Shown here one piece after another: positions 6,799 to 16,141 of a stretch of DNA of 64,000 nt. The DNA comes from Microbacterium sp. CFH 31415 (GTDB taxonomy: Bacteria; Actinomycetota; Actinomycetes; Actinomycetales; Microbacteriaceae), in contig NZ_JAKYXC010000014.1 of NCBI RefSeq assembly GCF_022538185.1, positions 1 to 64,000 of the forward strand, given 5' to 3'. Made by a program: the position numbers and the translations under genes. Below the pieces are notes generated by a model. That model searched no databases and was not told where the DNA came from. It worked only from the letters and a program-made list of their open reading frames with translations. Within the stretch, counting starts at the first letter, position 1, and each line of letters starts with the position of its first letter.

Positions 6799-7813
6799 GA
6801 CTTCCGCCGGCATCGTCGTCGAAGGAGTCCGACGCGCGTTCGGTGACATCCAGGCGGTGCGCAACGTGTCGCTCGCGGCGCACGCGGGCCGCGTGACCGG
6901 ACTCGTCGGGCCCAACGGCTCGGGCAAGACGACCCTCCTCCTCATGCTCGCCTCGCTCCTCGCGCCGGACGCCGGCTCGATCCGCATCGACGGCGTCGAC
7001 CCGGTCTCCGATCCGCACGCGGCACGCGCGCTGATCGGCTGGATGCCCGATGCGCTCGGCGCCTGGGACTCGCTCACATCGCGCGAGACGCTGGTCGTCA
7101 CCGGCCGGCTGTTCGGGATGCCGAAGGCGGAGGCATCCGCTCGCGCAGCCGTCCTGCTCGAAGAAGTCGGTCTCACGGCGCTCGCCGACTCTCCGGCGAA
7201 GGTGCTCTCTCGGGGCCAGAAACAGCGTCTCGGGCTCGCCCGCGCTCTGGTGCACGAGCCGCGCGTGCTCCTGCTCGACGAGCCGGCGTCGGGGCTCGAC
7301 CCGCAGGCGCGCATCGACCTGCGCGTGCTGCTGCGCCGGTTCGCGGCCGAGGGGCGCACGATCCTGGTGTCGAGCCACATCCTCTCGGAACTCGAGGAGG
7401 TCGTCGACGACGCCGTGTTCCTCGTCGCAGGCGAGACGGTTGACGCCGGGCGCGTCGAGGCAGCCGCTCGCCGCGCACGCCCGTGGCGGGTGCGGCTCGA
7501 TGGGATCGAGGCATCCGACGCACGTCCTCAGGTCGCGGCCGCGCTGCGCCTGTCGCCGGAGTCGATCACGGTCGATCGGCGCGATGTCGTGGTCGAGATC
7601 TCGTCCGACGAGGACGCCGTCGCCGCGCTGCGCGAGCTCGTCGCGGCCGGGCTGGCCGTGGTGGAGTTCGCGGCCGCGCAGGGCCGCCTCGAGCGCACGT
7701 TCCTCGACCTCGGCAGGGGAGTGCCTCCACAGGATGTGGCGGCCCGGCCCGCACCGCCCTCACCGCCCGCCGCCGGTGGCGAGCCGACGAACGACGAGGG
7801 GGTGAAGGCATGA
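6797..7813 (+). CDS. ABC transporter ATP-binding protein
   Basis: A 338-aa ABC ATPase. Walker A is GPNGSGKTT (near residue 37), the signature motif is LSRGQKQRL (a variant of LSGGQ), Walker B is VLLLDEP and the H-loop is VSSHI. A ~100-residue C-terminal extension ends in a Pro-rich tail. ATG 6797 is preferred; an in-frame GTG lies 9 bp upstream. The end overlaps the permease gene by ATGA, so the two form an ABC-2 type exporter. The substrate is not evident. Confidence 0.87.
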   Translation: MTSAGIVVEGVRRAFGDIQAVRNVSLAAHAGRVTGLVGPNGSGKTTLLLMLASLLAPDAGSIRIDGVDPVSDPHAARALIGWMPDALGAWDSLTSRETLVVTGRLFGMPKAEASARAAVLLEEVGLTALADSPAKVLSRGQKQRLGLARALVHEPRVLLLDEPASGLDPQARIDLRVLLRRFAAEGRTILVSSHILSELEEVVDDAVFLVAGETVDAGRVEAAARRARPWRVRLDGIEASDARPQVAAALRLSPESITVDRRDVVVEISSDEDAVAALRELVAAGLAVVEFAAAQGRLERTFLDLGRGVPPQDVAARPAPPSPPAAGGEPTNDEGVKA

Positions 7814-8910
7814 GCGGTCAGCGACTCGGAACCATCGTCCGCCTCGAGCTGACCCAGCGCACCCGCAGCATCGCCTGGTACGTCATGCTCGGCGTCTTCG
7901 GGTGCCTGCTGCTGATCGTCACGCTGCTGTCGTTCCTGGCGTTCGGCTCGCTGGAGGATCAGCAGGGCCAGGCCGTCTACTCGACGATCGTCTACATCAC
8001 CCTGCTGCTCATCGTCCTCGTGTCTCCGACGCTGAGCGGCAATTCCATCAACGGGGATCGGGATGCCGCGACCCTCGCGCCGGTGCAGGTCACCCTCGCG
8101 ACCACCGGCGAGATCCTGATCGGCAAGTTCCTGGCGGCGTGGGTGACGGGCCTCGCCTTCGTGGCCGTGTCGGTGCCCTTCCTCATCGCCGCGACTCTGG
8201 CCGGCGGCGCGAACGCGGCGACCATCGTGGTGTCGCTCGCCGTGCTCATCGTCGAGGTGGGCGTGGTCGCCGCGATCGGCGTCGGGCTCAGCGGCATCCT
8301 GGCCCGTCCGCTCTTCTCGGTCGCGACCACCTACCTCGTCGTGGCCGCGCTCGTGATCGGCTCGCTCATCGCATTCGGGCTGCTGGGCGCGACCCTGCGC
8401 ACCGAGCAGGTGAACAACTACCGCGCGATCGACTGGGAGCAGTACCAGGGCGACGACTTCCCCTGCATGCCGGGAGAGGAGCCGTCCGCGGACTATCCGT
8501 GCAAGGACGAAGGCCCGCTCGCATGCGGCGAATGGGAGACGTACACGTACGAGGTTCCGCGCTTCGACCGGGTGTGGTGGATCCTCGCGGCGAACCCCTT
8601 CGTGATCCTCGCCGACGCCACCCCCACGACCTTCGACCGGAGCGGCTATCCCGTCGATCTCTTCGGGCAGATCAAGACCGGCGTGCGCGGCGCGCAGCAG
8701 GCGCCCGAGGCCGAGACGACCTACGACGAATGCCGTCCGCCCGCGAACGAGGAGAACAAGTCTCCTGAGGAGATCGTCGACGAGACCGCGCCGAGCTGGT
8801 TCGTCGGGCTCGGCCTGCAGGTGCTGCTCGCGGCCGGACTGCTCTGGTGGGCGTGGGCCCGCACCCGCACGCCGGCCCGCACGCTGCCGCCGGGGACCCG
8901 GATCGCCTGA
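7810..8910 (+). CDS. ABC-2 type permease with a cysteine-containing external loop
   Basis: A 366-aa integral membrane protein coupled by ATGA overlap to the preceding ATPase. Six hydrophobic segments are visible: one near the N-terminus, four between about residues 55 and 200, and one near the C-terminus. Between the last two lies an extracytoplasmic region of about 130 residues with several cysteines (segments FPCMPG, YPCKD, LACGEW, YDECRP) that could form disulfides. The architecture fits ABC-2/NosY-like permeases. Confidence 0.82.
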   Translation: MSGQRLGTIVRLELTQRTRSIAWYVMLGVFGCLLLIVTLLSFLAFGSLEDQQGQAVYSTIVYITLLLIVLVSPTLSGNSINGDRDAATLAPVQVTLATTGEILIGKFLAAWVTGLAFVAVSVPFLIAATLAGGANAATIVVSLAVLIVEVGVVAAIGVGLSGILARPLFSVATTYLVVAALVIGSLIAFGLLGATLRTEQVNNYRAIDWEQYQGDDFPCMPGEEPSADYPCKDEGPLACGEWETYTYEVPRFDRVWWILAANPFVILADATPTTFDRSGYPVDLFGQIKTGVRGAQQAPEAETTYDECRPPANEENKSPEEIVDETAPSWFVGLGLQVLLAAGLLWWAWARTRTPARTLPPGTRIA

Positions 8911-9115
8911 CCCCTCCGCGGTGCAACCAGTGGGTTGGGAGCGCCGTCTGGCCGCGATCAAGGAGATCGGGGAGGGGCTGCAGGCACCGCGGTTCGGCGT
9001 CGATACGTCACCGGCTCCGGCTCGTCAAGGCTCCTGCGGGCGAGCACTCGACCGGCGAGGATCGGACGGTGCACTCGCACGCGCCACCGCTGCCGCGGTG
9101 AACGGAAGGAGCATC

Positions 9116-9463
9116 ATGAGCGACTCGAGTCCGGCCGACCACCTCGCCCCCGCCGGCGAAGACCAGCCCGCTGTCCAGCCGCTGCGCGACGGCGACACCT
9201 CGATCGAGACCGACCCGCAGCAGGACGCTGCTCAGGCCGAGTGGGATCGCACCACGGCGCTCGACGAGGGAGCCGCCCCGGAGGATCTGGACGGCGACAC
9301 CGCGACCGGGGCCGATCCGGCGGTGATCGCCGACGAGCGCGGCGAGATCCCGGCGGAAGACCTCCCCGGCCGGAGCCTGCAGCCCGAGACGCAGGGGCTC
9401 GCGCCCGTCGATGCCGAGCTCGGCGACGAGGGGCAGGGGGACCTCGCCCCCGAGGACCTCTGA
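9116..9463 (+). CDS. Small acidic protein of unknown function
   Basis: A 115-aa, very Asp/Glu-rich, low-complexity protein with no membrane segment or recognised domain; it is probably disordered. Start ATG 9116 has GGAAGGA 7 bp upstream. It stands alone, convergent with the cyclase gene 6 bp beyond its end. The 205 bp before it contain nothing I recognise. Confidence 0.6.
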   Translation: MSDSSPADHLAPAGEDQPAVQPLRDGDTSIETDPQQDAAQAEWDRTTALDEGAAPEDLDGDTATGADPAVIADERGEIPAEDLPGRSLQPETQGLAPVDAELGDEGQGDLAPEDL

Positions 9464-9468
9464 CGATC

Positions 9469-10770
9469 TCAGTTCGCGATGACGACCCGGTCGCCGCCTG
9501 CGCTCTTGGCGCGGTACATCGCGACGTCCGCACGGCGCAGGAGTTCGGCGGGCGCCTCGCCCGCATGTTCGGCGATCGCCACACCGATGCTGGCCCGCAG
9601 GGCCGCCCGCGAAGAGCCTCCGTCGTGCTCGCCGCGCAGGACCGACAGCATGCGATCGGCGATCTCGGTCGCGACAGAGCTCTCGGTGACGTTGCAGAGC
9701 ACCACGAACTCGTCCCCGCCGTAGCGCGCAACCAGGTCGTCGGCACGGACTGCGCTCGCCAGCCGCGCGCCGGCATCGCGCAGCATCCGGTCTCCCGCAT
9801 GGTGGCCCAGCCGGTCGTTGACGCTCTTGAAGTCGTCGAGGTCGACGAACAGCGCCGCGCATCGGGTGGTGCGCATGATCTGCTCCATGTGCGCCTCGAG
9901 AAGGCGGCGGTTGGGCAGGCCGGTCACTTCGTCGTGCGTCGCCGCGTGCGCGAGCCGGGCCTGCAGCCGCAGAGTCGCGAGCGACTGGGCCGCCTGGCCG
10001 GCGAGCGCCTCCGCAAGCGTCGACGCCTCGTCGTCGAACACGCGATCGTGGTGGAACCAGCTGACGAACGCCCCGAAGTCGATCTCCTCATGATGCAGCG
10101 GTGCGGCGATGAACGCGCGCACACCGGCGGTGCGCATCGCCGGGCCGAGACCGGGGACGAGACGCTCGGCCTCGTGCTCACTCTGGACCTTGAGGATCCG
10201 TCGCGGTGCGCTCACCATCGCGATGAGAGTCTCGGCGTCGAGCCGGCCATCGAGTCCGTCGTAGCCGGCGGCCACCGCGCTGCTGCCGTCGGGCATGTGG
10301 AGGTACACGGTCGACTCCTCCGCCCGATAGGCGCGCGCCGTCGTGTCGGCGAGGATCTCGGCGAGCCGGGCCTCTGTCGTCGCAGTCGAAAACGCGATCG
10401 ACGAGTCCATGACCAGCTCGAGTCGTGTGCGGGTTCGGTCGGCGAGGGCGTACTGGCGGCGCAGGTCGCGAAGGGCGCTGAATCGACTGGATGCTTCCGC
10501 CATGACCACGACGTCGTCGTCGGGCCGCCGGTGGCGCGTGGCCATGACGGCCTTGCTGGGATCCTGCGCGTGCACCATCACCCAGGGCCCGGCGTCGTCC
10601 AGCGACATGATGTCCTCGTGGGCATGGACGAGGAACTCGTCGATCATCCTGCCCGGCAGAGCGTCGAGCGGGGCTCCGGCCCAGTCCGCGAACCAGGCGT
10701 TGGCCTTGACGATCCTGCCGTTCCCCTCGAGGTGCACGATGCCGACCGGCAACAGCGTCTGATCGTCCAA
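9469..10770 (-). CDS. PAS-GAF-GGDEF diguanylate cyclase
   Basis: A 433-aa soluble signalling protein predicted to make c-di-GMP from two GTP. A PAS-like domain covers about residues 1-105, a GAF-like sensor about 125-270 and the GGDEF domain about 275-430. The active-site motif YGGDEF is intact (351-355) and RADD upstream is an intact product-inhibition I-site. The magnesium segment VDLDDFKSVND is also normal. It is divergent from the RsbQ-like gene and related in architecture to the cyclases at 11784 and 23883. Confidence 0.88.
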   Translation of the reverse strand: MDDQTLLPVGIVHLEGNGRIVKANAWFADWAGAPLDALPGRMIDEFLVHAHEDIMSLDDAGPWVMVHAQDPSKAVMATRHRRPDDDVVVMAEASSRFSALRDLRRQYALADRTRTRLELVMDSSIAFSTATTEARLAEILADTTARAYRAEESTVYLHMPDGSSAVAAGYDGLDGRLDAETLIAMVSAPRRILKVQSEHEAERLVPGLGPAMRTAGVRAFIAAPLHHEEIDFGAFVSWFHHDRVFDDEASTLAEALAGQAAQSLATLRLQARLAHAATHDEVTGLPNRRLLEAHMEQIMRTTRCAALFVDLDDFKSVNDRLGHHAGDRMLRDAGARLASAVRADDLVARYGGDEFVVLCNVTESSVATEIADRMLSVLRGEHDGGSSRAALRASIGVAIAEHAGEAPAELLRRADVAMYRAKSAGGDRVVIAN

Positions 10771-10823
10771 CCGTGTCTCCGTTCACTCGCCCCGGAGCAG
10801 TACCTGAACGATATCGTCCTCCG

Positions 10824-10836
10824 ATGGTCAGACCAT
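10824..10836. promoter_or_regulatory. Short dyad in the cyclase/RsbQ intergenic region
   Basis: ATGGTC and GACCAT flank a single A in the 204-bp gap between the divergent cyclase and RsbQ-like genes. It could be an operator shared by both. No clear -35/-10 pair is seen. Support is positional only. Confidence 0.25.
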
Positions 10837-10974
10837 AACCAGTGTCCGGATTGCGCAGTCGAGCCGGAATCCGCACCTGTCCGAAGGCGGAACACGGGAA
10901 AGCGGCCCGCTGCGTCGCGGTGACGTACGATCGGGCTAAGTGCGGCTCCCCCCGTCGCACTCGATTGGAACGCC

Positions 10975-11787
10975 ATGACCGCTGTGCGGACGACCGACGT
11001 TCTACGTCGCAACAACGTCACCCTCTCGGGTGACCCCGCGGGGCGGGTCATGGTGTTCGCGCACGGGTTCGGCTGCAGTCAGGCGACCTGGAACCTCGTC
11101 GCTCCGCACTTCGAGCGTGACTACCGCGTCGTGCTGCTGGATCACGTGGGCGCCGGCAACTCCGACTCTTCCGCCTACGACCGCGGCAAGTACGACTCGC
11201 TCGAGGGGTACGCGACCGACATCCTCGAGATCCTTGAAGAGCTCGATGCCACCGACGTCGTCTTCGTCGGTCACTCGGTGAGCGCGATGATCGGGGTCCT
11301 CGCCGCCAATCGGCGGCCCGACCGGTTCGGCGCGCTCGTGCTGATCGGTCCGTCGCCCCGATACACGAACGACGGGTCGTATCGCGGCGGGTTCGAACCG
11401 GCCGACATCAACGCACTGCTCGAATCGCTCGACGCCAACTACCTCGGCTGGTCGCGCGAGACGGCTCCCGTCATCATGGGGACACCCGATCGGCCCGAGC
11501 TGGGGGCGCGGCTGACCGACAGCTTCTGCAGCATCGACCCTGTGATCGCGCAGCACTTCGCACGCGTGACGTTCCTCTCCGACAACCGCGCCGATCTGGC
11601 GCTCGTCTCGTTGCCCACGCTCGTCCTGCAGTGCACCGCCGACGTGATCGCACCCGAGGGCGTCGGCGACTACGTCCACGCCGAGATCGCAGGCAGCCGA
11701 CTGTCGGTGCTCACGGCCACCGGGCACGTTCCCATCCTCTCTGCTCCGGACGAGGTCGTCGCAGAGATGCGGGCGTACCTGTCATGA
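10975..11787 (+). CDS. RsbQ-like alpha/beta hydrolase
   Basis: A 270-aa hydrolase, the size of Bacillus RsbQ. The oxyanion segment is AHGFGCSQATW, the nucleophile Ser101 lies in VGHSVSAMIG, the acid is in CTADVIAP and the histidine in TGHVP. RsbQ works with the PAS-domain phosphatase RsbP in energy-stress sensing, and its fold is shared with the KAI2/D14 hormone receptors. Here the next gene overlaps by ATGA and encodes a PAS-GAF-GGDEF protein, so the hydrolase probably processes or delivers a hydrophobic ligand to that PAS domain. The substrate is unknown. Confidence 0.85.
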   Translation: MTAVRTTDVLRRNNVTLSGDPAGRVMVFAHGFGCSQATWNLVAPHFERDYRVVLLDHVGAGNSDSSAYDRGKYDSLEGYATDILEILEELDATDVVFVGHSVSAMIGVLAANRRPDRFGALVLIGPSPRYTNDGSYRGGFEPADINALLESLDANYLGWSRETAPVIMGTPDRPELGARLTDSFCSIDPVIAQHFARVTFLSDNRADLALVSLPTLVLQCTADVIAPEGVGDYVHAEIAGSRLSVLTATGHVPILSAPDEVVAEMRAYLS

Positions 11788-13148
11788 GCGCACAGGACTG
11801 GTTCGAGACAGCACCCTGCGGGCTGGTGGCGACGAGCCTCGACGGCGTGATCCTCGAAGCGAACCCGACGTTCCTGGGCTGGACCGGATACGACCTGGAC
11901 GCCGTTGTGGGCCGGCCGTTCGCGTCTCTGCTCGATCCGGGCAGCCAGCTCTTCTACGAGACCCGCCACATGCAGGTGATGCACCTCCAGGGGAAGGTGC
12001 ACGAGGTGGCTCTCACGCTCGTGACAGCAGATGGGTCAGCGATGCCCACCCTGATCAACTCGACCCGTGACGACCAGGCGGGAGTCATCCGGACGGCGGT
12101 CTTCAGCGCGGCAGAACGGCTGCGGTACGAGCGGGAGCTGCTCACCGCCCGGCGCGCGGCGGAGACGTCCGAGGAGCGCGTTCGCATCCTCCAGGACGTC
12201 TCGACCGCGTTCGGCGTCAGCGCGACCGACGAGGACGTCGCCGAATCGTTCGCCTCGGTCGCACGCCAGGCCTTCTCCGCACGCGAGACCGCCGTGCTGC
12301 TTCTCCAGGACGACGGCGAGCTCGAGCTCGTCGGCGGCACGAATCCTCTCGCCGGCAAAGTGTCACCGGTCCCCGAGCTGCGGTCGACACACGATGTGGC
12401 CGTGGTGACCGCCGGGCCCGAGGAGACGGAATTCCCGCAGGTCGCCGCAGCGCTGCGCGCCGAGCGGCTCGCCTCTCTCACTGTGACGCCGCTCGTCGCG
12501 GACGGTGTGCGGCTCGGCATCCTGGTCTGCTTCTTCGCCCGTCGCACCGAGTTCGACTCGTCCTTCTTCGACCTGCTCGACGCCCTCGGCCGGCAGGCGT
12601 CGCAGACCCTCACACGTGTGCGCCTGCAGCGCCGCCTGGCTTTCCTCGCACTGCACGACCAGCTCACGGGCGTGGCGAACCGGCAGCTGCTCGAGCTGAC
12701 GCTCGACGACGCGATCCGGCACGCGACGGAACAGCACGAGGCGCTCGGCGTCATGTTCCTCGACGTCGACGACTTTAAGGGCATCAACGACGCGTTCGAC
12801 CACGCCACCGGCGACCTCGTGCTCATCGAGCTGGCCACCCGCCTGCAGGCTGGGGTGCGTTCCGGTGATGTCGTCGGCCGCATCGGAGGCGACGAGTTCG
12901 TGGCGATCTGCGCCGGAGCCGACGACGCCGCCGCCGCGTCGATCGCGTCCCGCATCCTCGAGATCTGCAGTCAGCCGATCGTGGTTGCCGACGGCATCAT
13001 CTCCGCCTCCGTGAGCATCGGCATCTCGCTCTACCGTCCGGGAGTGGATGAGGTGCCGACGCCCGAGCAGCTCCTCGTGCGCGCTGACGCCGCGATGTAC
13101 GACTCCAAGAGGCAGGGCAAGAACCGGCACTCCTTCAACGGAGTCTGA
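11784..13148 (+). CDS. PAS-GAF-GGDEF cyclase coupled to the RsbQ-like hydrolase
   Basis: A 454-aa soluble protein starting inside the stop codon of the RsbQ-like gene. The PAS domain (about 1-125) contains the segment FYETRHMQVMHLQGKVHEVA, a pattern I associate with PAS domains paired with RsbQ. A GAF-like domain follows (about 145-285), then GGDEF (about 290-450). IGGDEF (368-372) and the I-site RSGD are intact, so it should make c-di-GMP under product control. The gene arrangement equals rsbQ-rsbP with the phosphatase output replaced by a cyclase. Confidence 0.87.
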   Translation: MSAQDWFETAPCGLVATSLDGVILEANPTFLGWTGYDLDAVVGRPFASLLDPGSQLFYETRHMQVMHLQGKVHEVALTLVTADGSAMPTLINSTRDDQAGVIRTAVFSAAERLRYERELLTARRAAETSEERVRILQDVSTAFGVSATDEDVAESFASVARQAFSARETAVLLLQDDGELELVGGTNPLAGKVSPVPELRSTHDVAVVTAGPEETEFPQVAAALRAERLASLTVTPLVADGVRLGILVCFFARRTEFDSSFFDLLDALGRQASQTLTRVRLQRRLAFLALHDQLTGVANRQLLELTLDDAIRHATEQHEALGVMFLDVDDFKGINDAFDHATGDLVLIELATRLQAGVRSGDVVGRIGGDEFVAICAGADDAAAASIASRILEICSQPIVVADGIISASVSIGISLYRPGVDEVPTPEQLLVRADAAMYDSKRQGKNRHSFNGV

Positions 13149-13301
13149 CTCGGAGGAGTGGATGCTCGCCCGTCGTTGTTGTGGCGGGTCAACGTCGAGC
13201 GCTGCTCGCCGGCATCCGCTCCCCGTTCTGCTCTCGTCGTCGAGCCGCTTCCACTCGCGCGGGTCACCGGGTAGACCAGAGGGGAAAGGACGGAGGAGCA
13301 C

Positions 13302-13877
13302 ATGGCTGACCGCGCGCGGACCAGAGGAATCGAGAAGCTCGAGACGGCGGAGTGCTGGAGGCTGCTCGAGACCACCTCGTTCGGCCGTCTGGCCGTCATC
13401 AACGCCGACGGCACGCCCGACATCTTCCCGGTGAACTACGTGCCGCACGAGGGCTCGATCTACGTGCGCACCGCGAGGGATGCGAAGCTGCTGCACATCG
13501 CCCAGCACCCCGCGGTGGCGTTCGAGGTGGACGATCACGACGAGCATGTGCGCTGGAGCGTGGTCGTGCGGGGCGACGCCGAGCGGGTCACGCGCGAAGA
13601 CGAGATCCGCACGAGCGGCGTGATGAGCCTGGCCTCGTGGAGCCCCGCGCCGAAGTTCTTCGTGATCCGGATCGCAGGTCGCGCCGTCACCGGGCGACGA
13701 TTCCCGAAGACCGACGGACGCGTCGATCACCCCAGGCCGTTCGAGTCGCATGCGGCGGTCGAGGAACCGGACGATCGCGGCGATGCGACCACCCACCCGG
13801 AGCCGATCCCGCACCACCACCCGGTCACGACGCGGCGCGCGCCGCACACGCCGCACACCCCGGCGGACCCGGGTTGA
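13302..13877 (+). CDS. Pyridoxamine 5'-phosphate oxidase-like FMN-binding protein
   Basis: A 191-aa split-barrel flavin-binding family protein (Pyridox_ox_2 type). The first ~130 residues contain the typical FGRLAVINADGTPDIFPVNY segment. The last ~50 residues are His/Pro/Thr-rich and probably disordered. GGAGGA lies just upstream of ATG 13302. The substrate is unknown; related proteins reduce varied compounds or bind cofactors. The 153 bp before it contain nothing evident. Confidence 0.8.
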   Translation: MADRARTRGIEKLETAECWRLLETTSFGRLAVINADGTPDIFPVNYVPHEGSIYVRTARDAKLLHIAQHPAVAFEVDDHDEHVRWSVVVRGDAERVTREDEIRTSGVMSLASWSPAPKFFVIRIAGRAVTGRRFPKTDGRVDHPRPFESHAAVEEPDDRGDATTHPEPIPHHHPVTTRRAPHTPHTPADPG

Positions 13878-13886
13878 TGATCGGGG

Positions 13887-14117
13887 CTACCGTGCGGGGA
13901 GCGCTGCCTGCCAGCGATGCTTCTCGCGCGTGAGGAGGACAGCGAAGATCGCCCAGATGCTGACGTCGTCGGCGATCCCCAGCGGGCCGAGCACGAGTTC
14001 GGGAATGAGGTCGAACGGCACGAAGGTGTACACCGTCGCGGCGAGCGCGGCGACCCACGTCGTCGGCGCGACGCGGTGCTCGCGCGTCTTGACTGCTCGC
14101 AGGAACTTCCACCACAT
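13887..14117 (-). CDS. DUF1232 (YkvA-like) small membrane protein
   Basis: A 76-aa protein with the DUF1232 pattern FVPFDLIPE followed by GIADDV and two hydrophobic stretches. It is likely membrane-embedded, function unknown. The start at 14117 gives the usual domain length; a longer reading upstream would overlap the macrodomain gene and has no family resemblance. Confidence 0.78.
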   Translation of the reverse strand: MWWKFLRAVKTREHRVAPTTWVAALAATVYTFVPFDLIPELVLGPLGIADDVSIWAIFAVLLTREKHRWQAALPAR

Positions 14118-14203
14118 GGGTCCAGTGTGCGCGCCGGGAGGTCGAGGACGGCTGGACGCCAGGAGATTTACAGGGATCCGTTGCCGCGCCGTGATGTGGC
14201 GGG

Positions 14204-15070
14204 TCAGGGGGATGGCGCGGTGGCGTCCTCGCCTTCGTCGGGCACGGTCGCCTCGTAGCGGTCGATGAGGATCCGGATGCCGGTGTTCTTCCACCACGAC
14301 GGCAGCACCGCACCCGCCGACATGCCGTGGCCGGGGTCGAACTCGGCGACGTGGATCGGCGCGCCGGCGTTCCTGAGCGATGTGCCGAGGATGCCCGCGG
14401 CCGCTGCATGAATCGTGTCCCGGAGCTCCCACGAGTTGGGCGGGAGTGGCGTCGTCGCGAGCTCCGCGCGGAGCGCGCGCCACAGGTACGGGTCGCCCCG
14501 CAGCCCCCACTGGCTGGGAGAGCGATCGAAGAGCCGGCCGATCGTGTCGGGCTCGGTGGGTGGCGGGAAGCGTCGCAGCACCTGGGCGTGGACCCGGCGG
14601 TGGGTCTCGGCGGTGAACGAGACGAGCCGGACCTCCTCGACGCGCGACGGCGTTCGATGGATCGTGTCGACGGCCGCGTCGATCGCGTCGTTCAGCGGCC
14701 ACGCGTAGATTCCGGCGCTGATCAGAGGGAAGGCGAGGCTCTCGGCGCCGAGCTCGTCGGCCACCTCGAGCGAACGTCGATAACAGGACTCCAGGAGTGT
14801 TCGGTCGCGCTCGCCGGCTGCATGATTCGGGCCGACCGTATGGATGACCCACGTGGCAGGCAGGGAGCCGGCGGTCGTCCATCCCGCGTCACCGGTGCTC
14901 AGACCGCCGGGGAAGCGCGCAATGCAGTCGTCGAGGATCGCGCGCCCACCGGCCCGGTGGATCGCCCCGTCCACGCCGCCCCCGCCGCGCATCTGACGAT
15001 TCGCCGCGTTCACGACCGCGTCGACGCGCTGCTCGGTGATATCGCCGTGGACGGCGGTGACGGTGACCAC
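14204..15070 (-). CDS. Macrodomain protein with an extra C-terminal domain
   Basis: A 288-aa protein. Residues 1-170 are a macrodomain of the ADP-ribose-binding/deacylase type with GDITEQRVDAVVNAAN and GGGGVDGAIHRAGG, the motifs that bind ADP-ribose and catalyse removal of ADP-ribosyl or acetyl groups. After a Pro-rich linker near residue 180, residues about 185-288 form a second region (RGDPYLWRALRAEL, WWKNTGIRILIDRYEA) I cannot assign. The GTG at 15070 is chosen because VTVTAVHGDITE is a normal family start. Confidence 0.8.
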   Translation of the reverse strand: MVTVTAVHGDITEQRVDAVVNAANRQMRGGGGVDGAIHRAGGRAILDDCIARFPGGLSTGDAGWTTAGSLPATWVIHTVGPNHAAGERDRTLLESCYRRSLEVADELGAESLAFPLISAGIYAWPLNDAIDAAVDTIHRTPSRVEEVRLVSFTAETHRRVHAQVLRRFPPPTEPDTIGRLFDRSPSQWGLRGDPYLWRALRAELATTPLPPNSWELRDTIHAAAAGILGTSLRNAGAPIHVAEFDPGHGMSAGAVLPSWWKNTGIRILIDRYEATVPDEGEDATAPSP

Positions 15071-15176
15071 GGTTCGAGTCTGCACCCGCCGGACGAGATC
15101 TGGTGGCCTCGTGCAGGACTCGGACCCGAAACTTCGGGATGCGAACCCGACGACACGGGCGGGGGATGATGGGCGG

Positions 15177-16088
15177 GTGACGACCTCGATGACTCCTGCG
15201 GTGGTCGTCCTCGATGGAGGGCTGTCCAACGCGCTCGCCGAACGCGGGCACGACCTCAGCGACGAACTCTGGACTGCCCGACTGCTGCGCGATGCGCCGG
15301 GCGAGATCGCAGCGGTGCATCGCGCGTACTTCGACGCGGGCGCGCAGGTCGCCACCACCGCCAGCTATCAGGCGAGCGTCGCGGGATTCGAACGCTGGGG
15401 GATGGCTCGCACCGCGGCGGAGGCCCTCATCCGGCGGAGCGTGACGATCGCCCGCGAGGTGCGCGACGACGTCGCCGAGTCAGCCGGTGATGGAGCGGTG
15501 CGGCTGGTCGCAGCATCCGTCGGTCCCTACGGCGCGGTGCTCGCCGACGGATCGGAGTACCGCGGACGGTACGGGGTGAGTCGCGCCGTGCTCCGCGACT
15601 TCCATGCCCCGCGGATCGAACTGCTCGCGAGCGCCCAGCCCGACCTGCTCGCCCTGGAGACGATCCCCGACCTCGACGAGGTGTCGGTTCTCCTCGAGCT
15701 GGTCGACGAGTTCGCGCTTCCCGCCTGGCTGTCGTGCACGATCTCAGGGGACCGGCTGCGGGACGGCCGTCCCGCAACTGATGCCTTCGCGCTCGCCGCC
15801 GGCCACCAGGCCCTTGTCGCCGTCGGCGTGAACTGCTGCGCACCCGGCGATGTGCTGCCGGCGGTACGGACGGCCACCACGGCGAGTGGCAAGCCGGGCA
15901 TCGCCTACCCCAACTCAGGGGAGACCTGGGACGGCGAGGCACGGCGATGGGTCGGTGAGGCGGGGTTCGACCCGGCGCTTGCGGTGGCGTGGGCGGACGC
16001 CGGATCGATGTTCATCGGCGGATGCTGCCGGATCGGACCGTCGGCCATTGCAGAGATCGCCCGGGAGCTGCGCCGGCCGATCGAGTAG
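15177..16088 (+). CDS. mmuM: Homocysteine S-methyltransferase
   Basis: A cobalamin-independent homocysteine methyltransferase of about 303 aa, probably using S-methylmethionine to make methionine. The zinc-binding cysteines are in GVNCC and GGCCR near the C-terminus; the N-terminus has LDGGLSNALAERGHDL, typical for the family. Two in-frame starts fit, GTG 15177 and ATG 15189, each with a G-rich stretch about 11 bp upstream. It is a single-gene unit, divergent from the macrodomain gene. Confidence 0.87.
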   Translation: MTTSMTPAVVVLDGGLSNALAERGHDLSDELWTARLLRDAPGEIAAVHRAYFDAGAQVATTASYQASVAGFERWGMARTAAEALIRRSVTIAREVRDDVAESAGDGAVRLVAASVGPYGAVLADGSEYRGRYGVSRAVLRDFHAPRIELLASAQPDLLALETIPDLDEVSVLLELVDEFALPAWLSCTISGDRLRDGRPATDAFALAAGHQALVAVGVNCCAPGDVLPAVRTATTASGKPGIAYPNSGETWDGEARRWVGEAGFDPALAVAWADAGSMFIGGCCRIGPSAIAEIARELRRPIE

Positions 16089-16141
16089 CGGGCGAGTGCC
16101 TAGCCGGAACCCGCACGGCGGCCATCCGACCGCAGTCCTGG

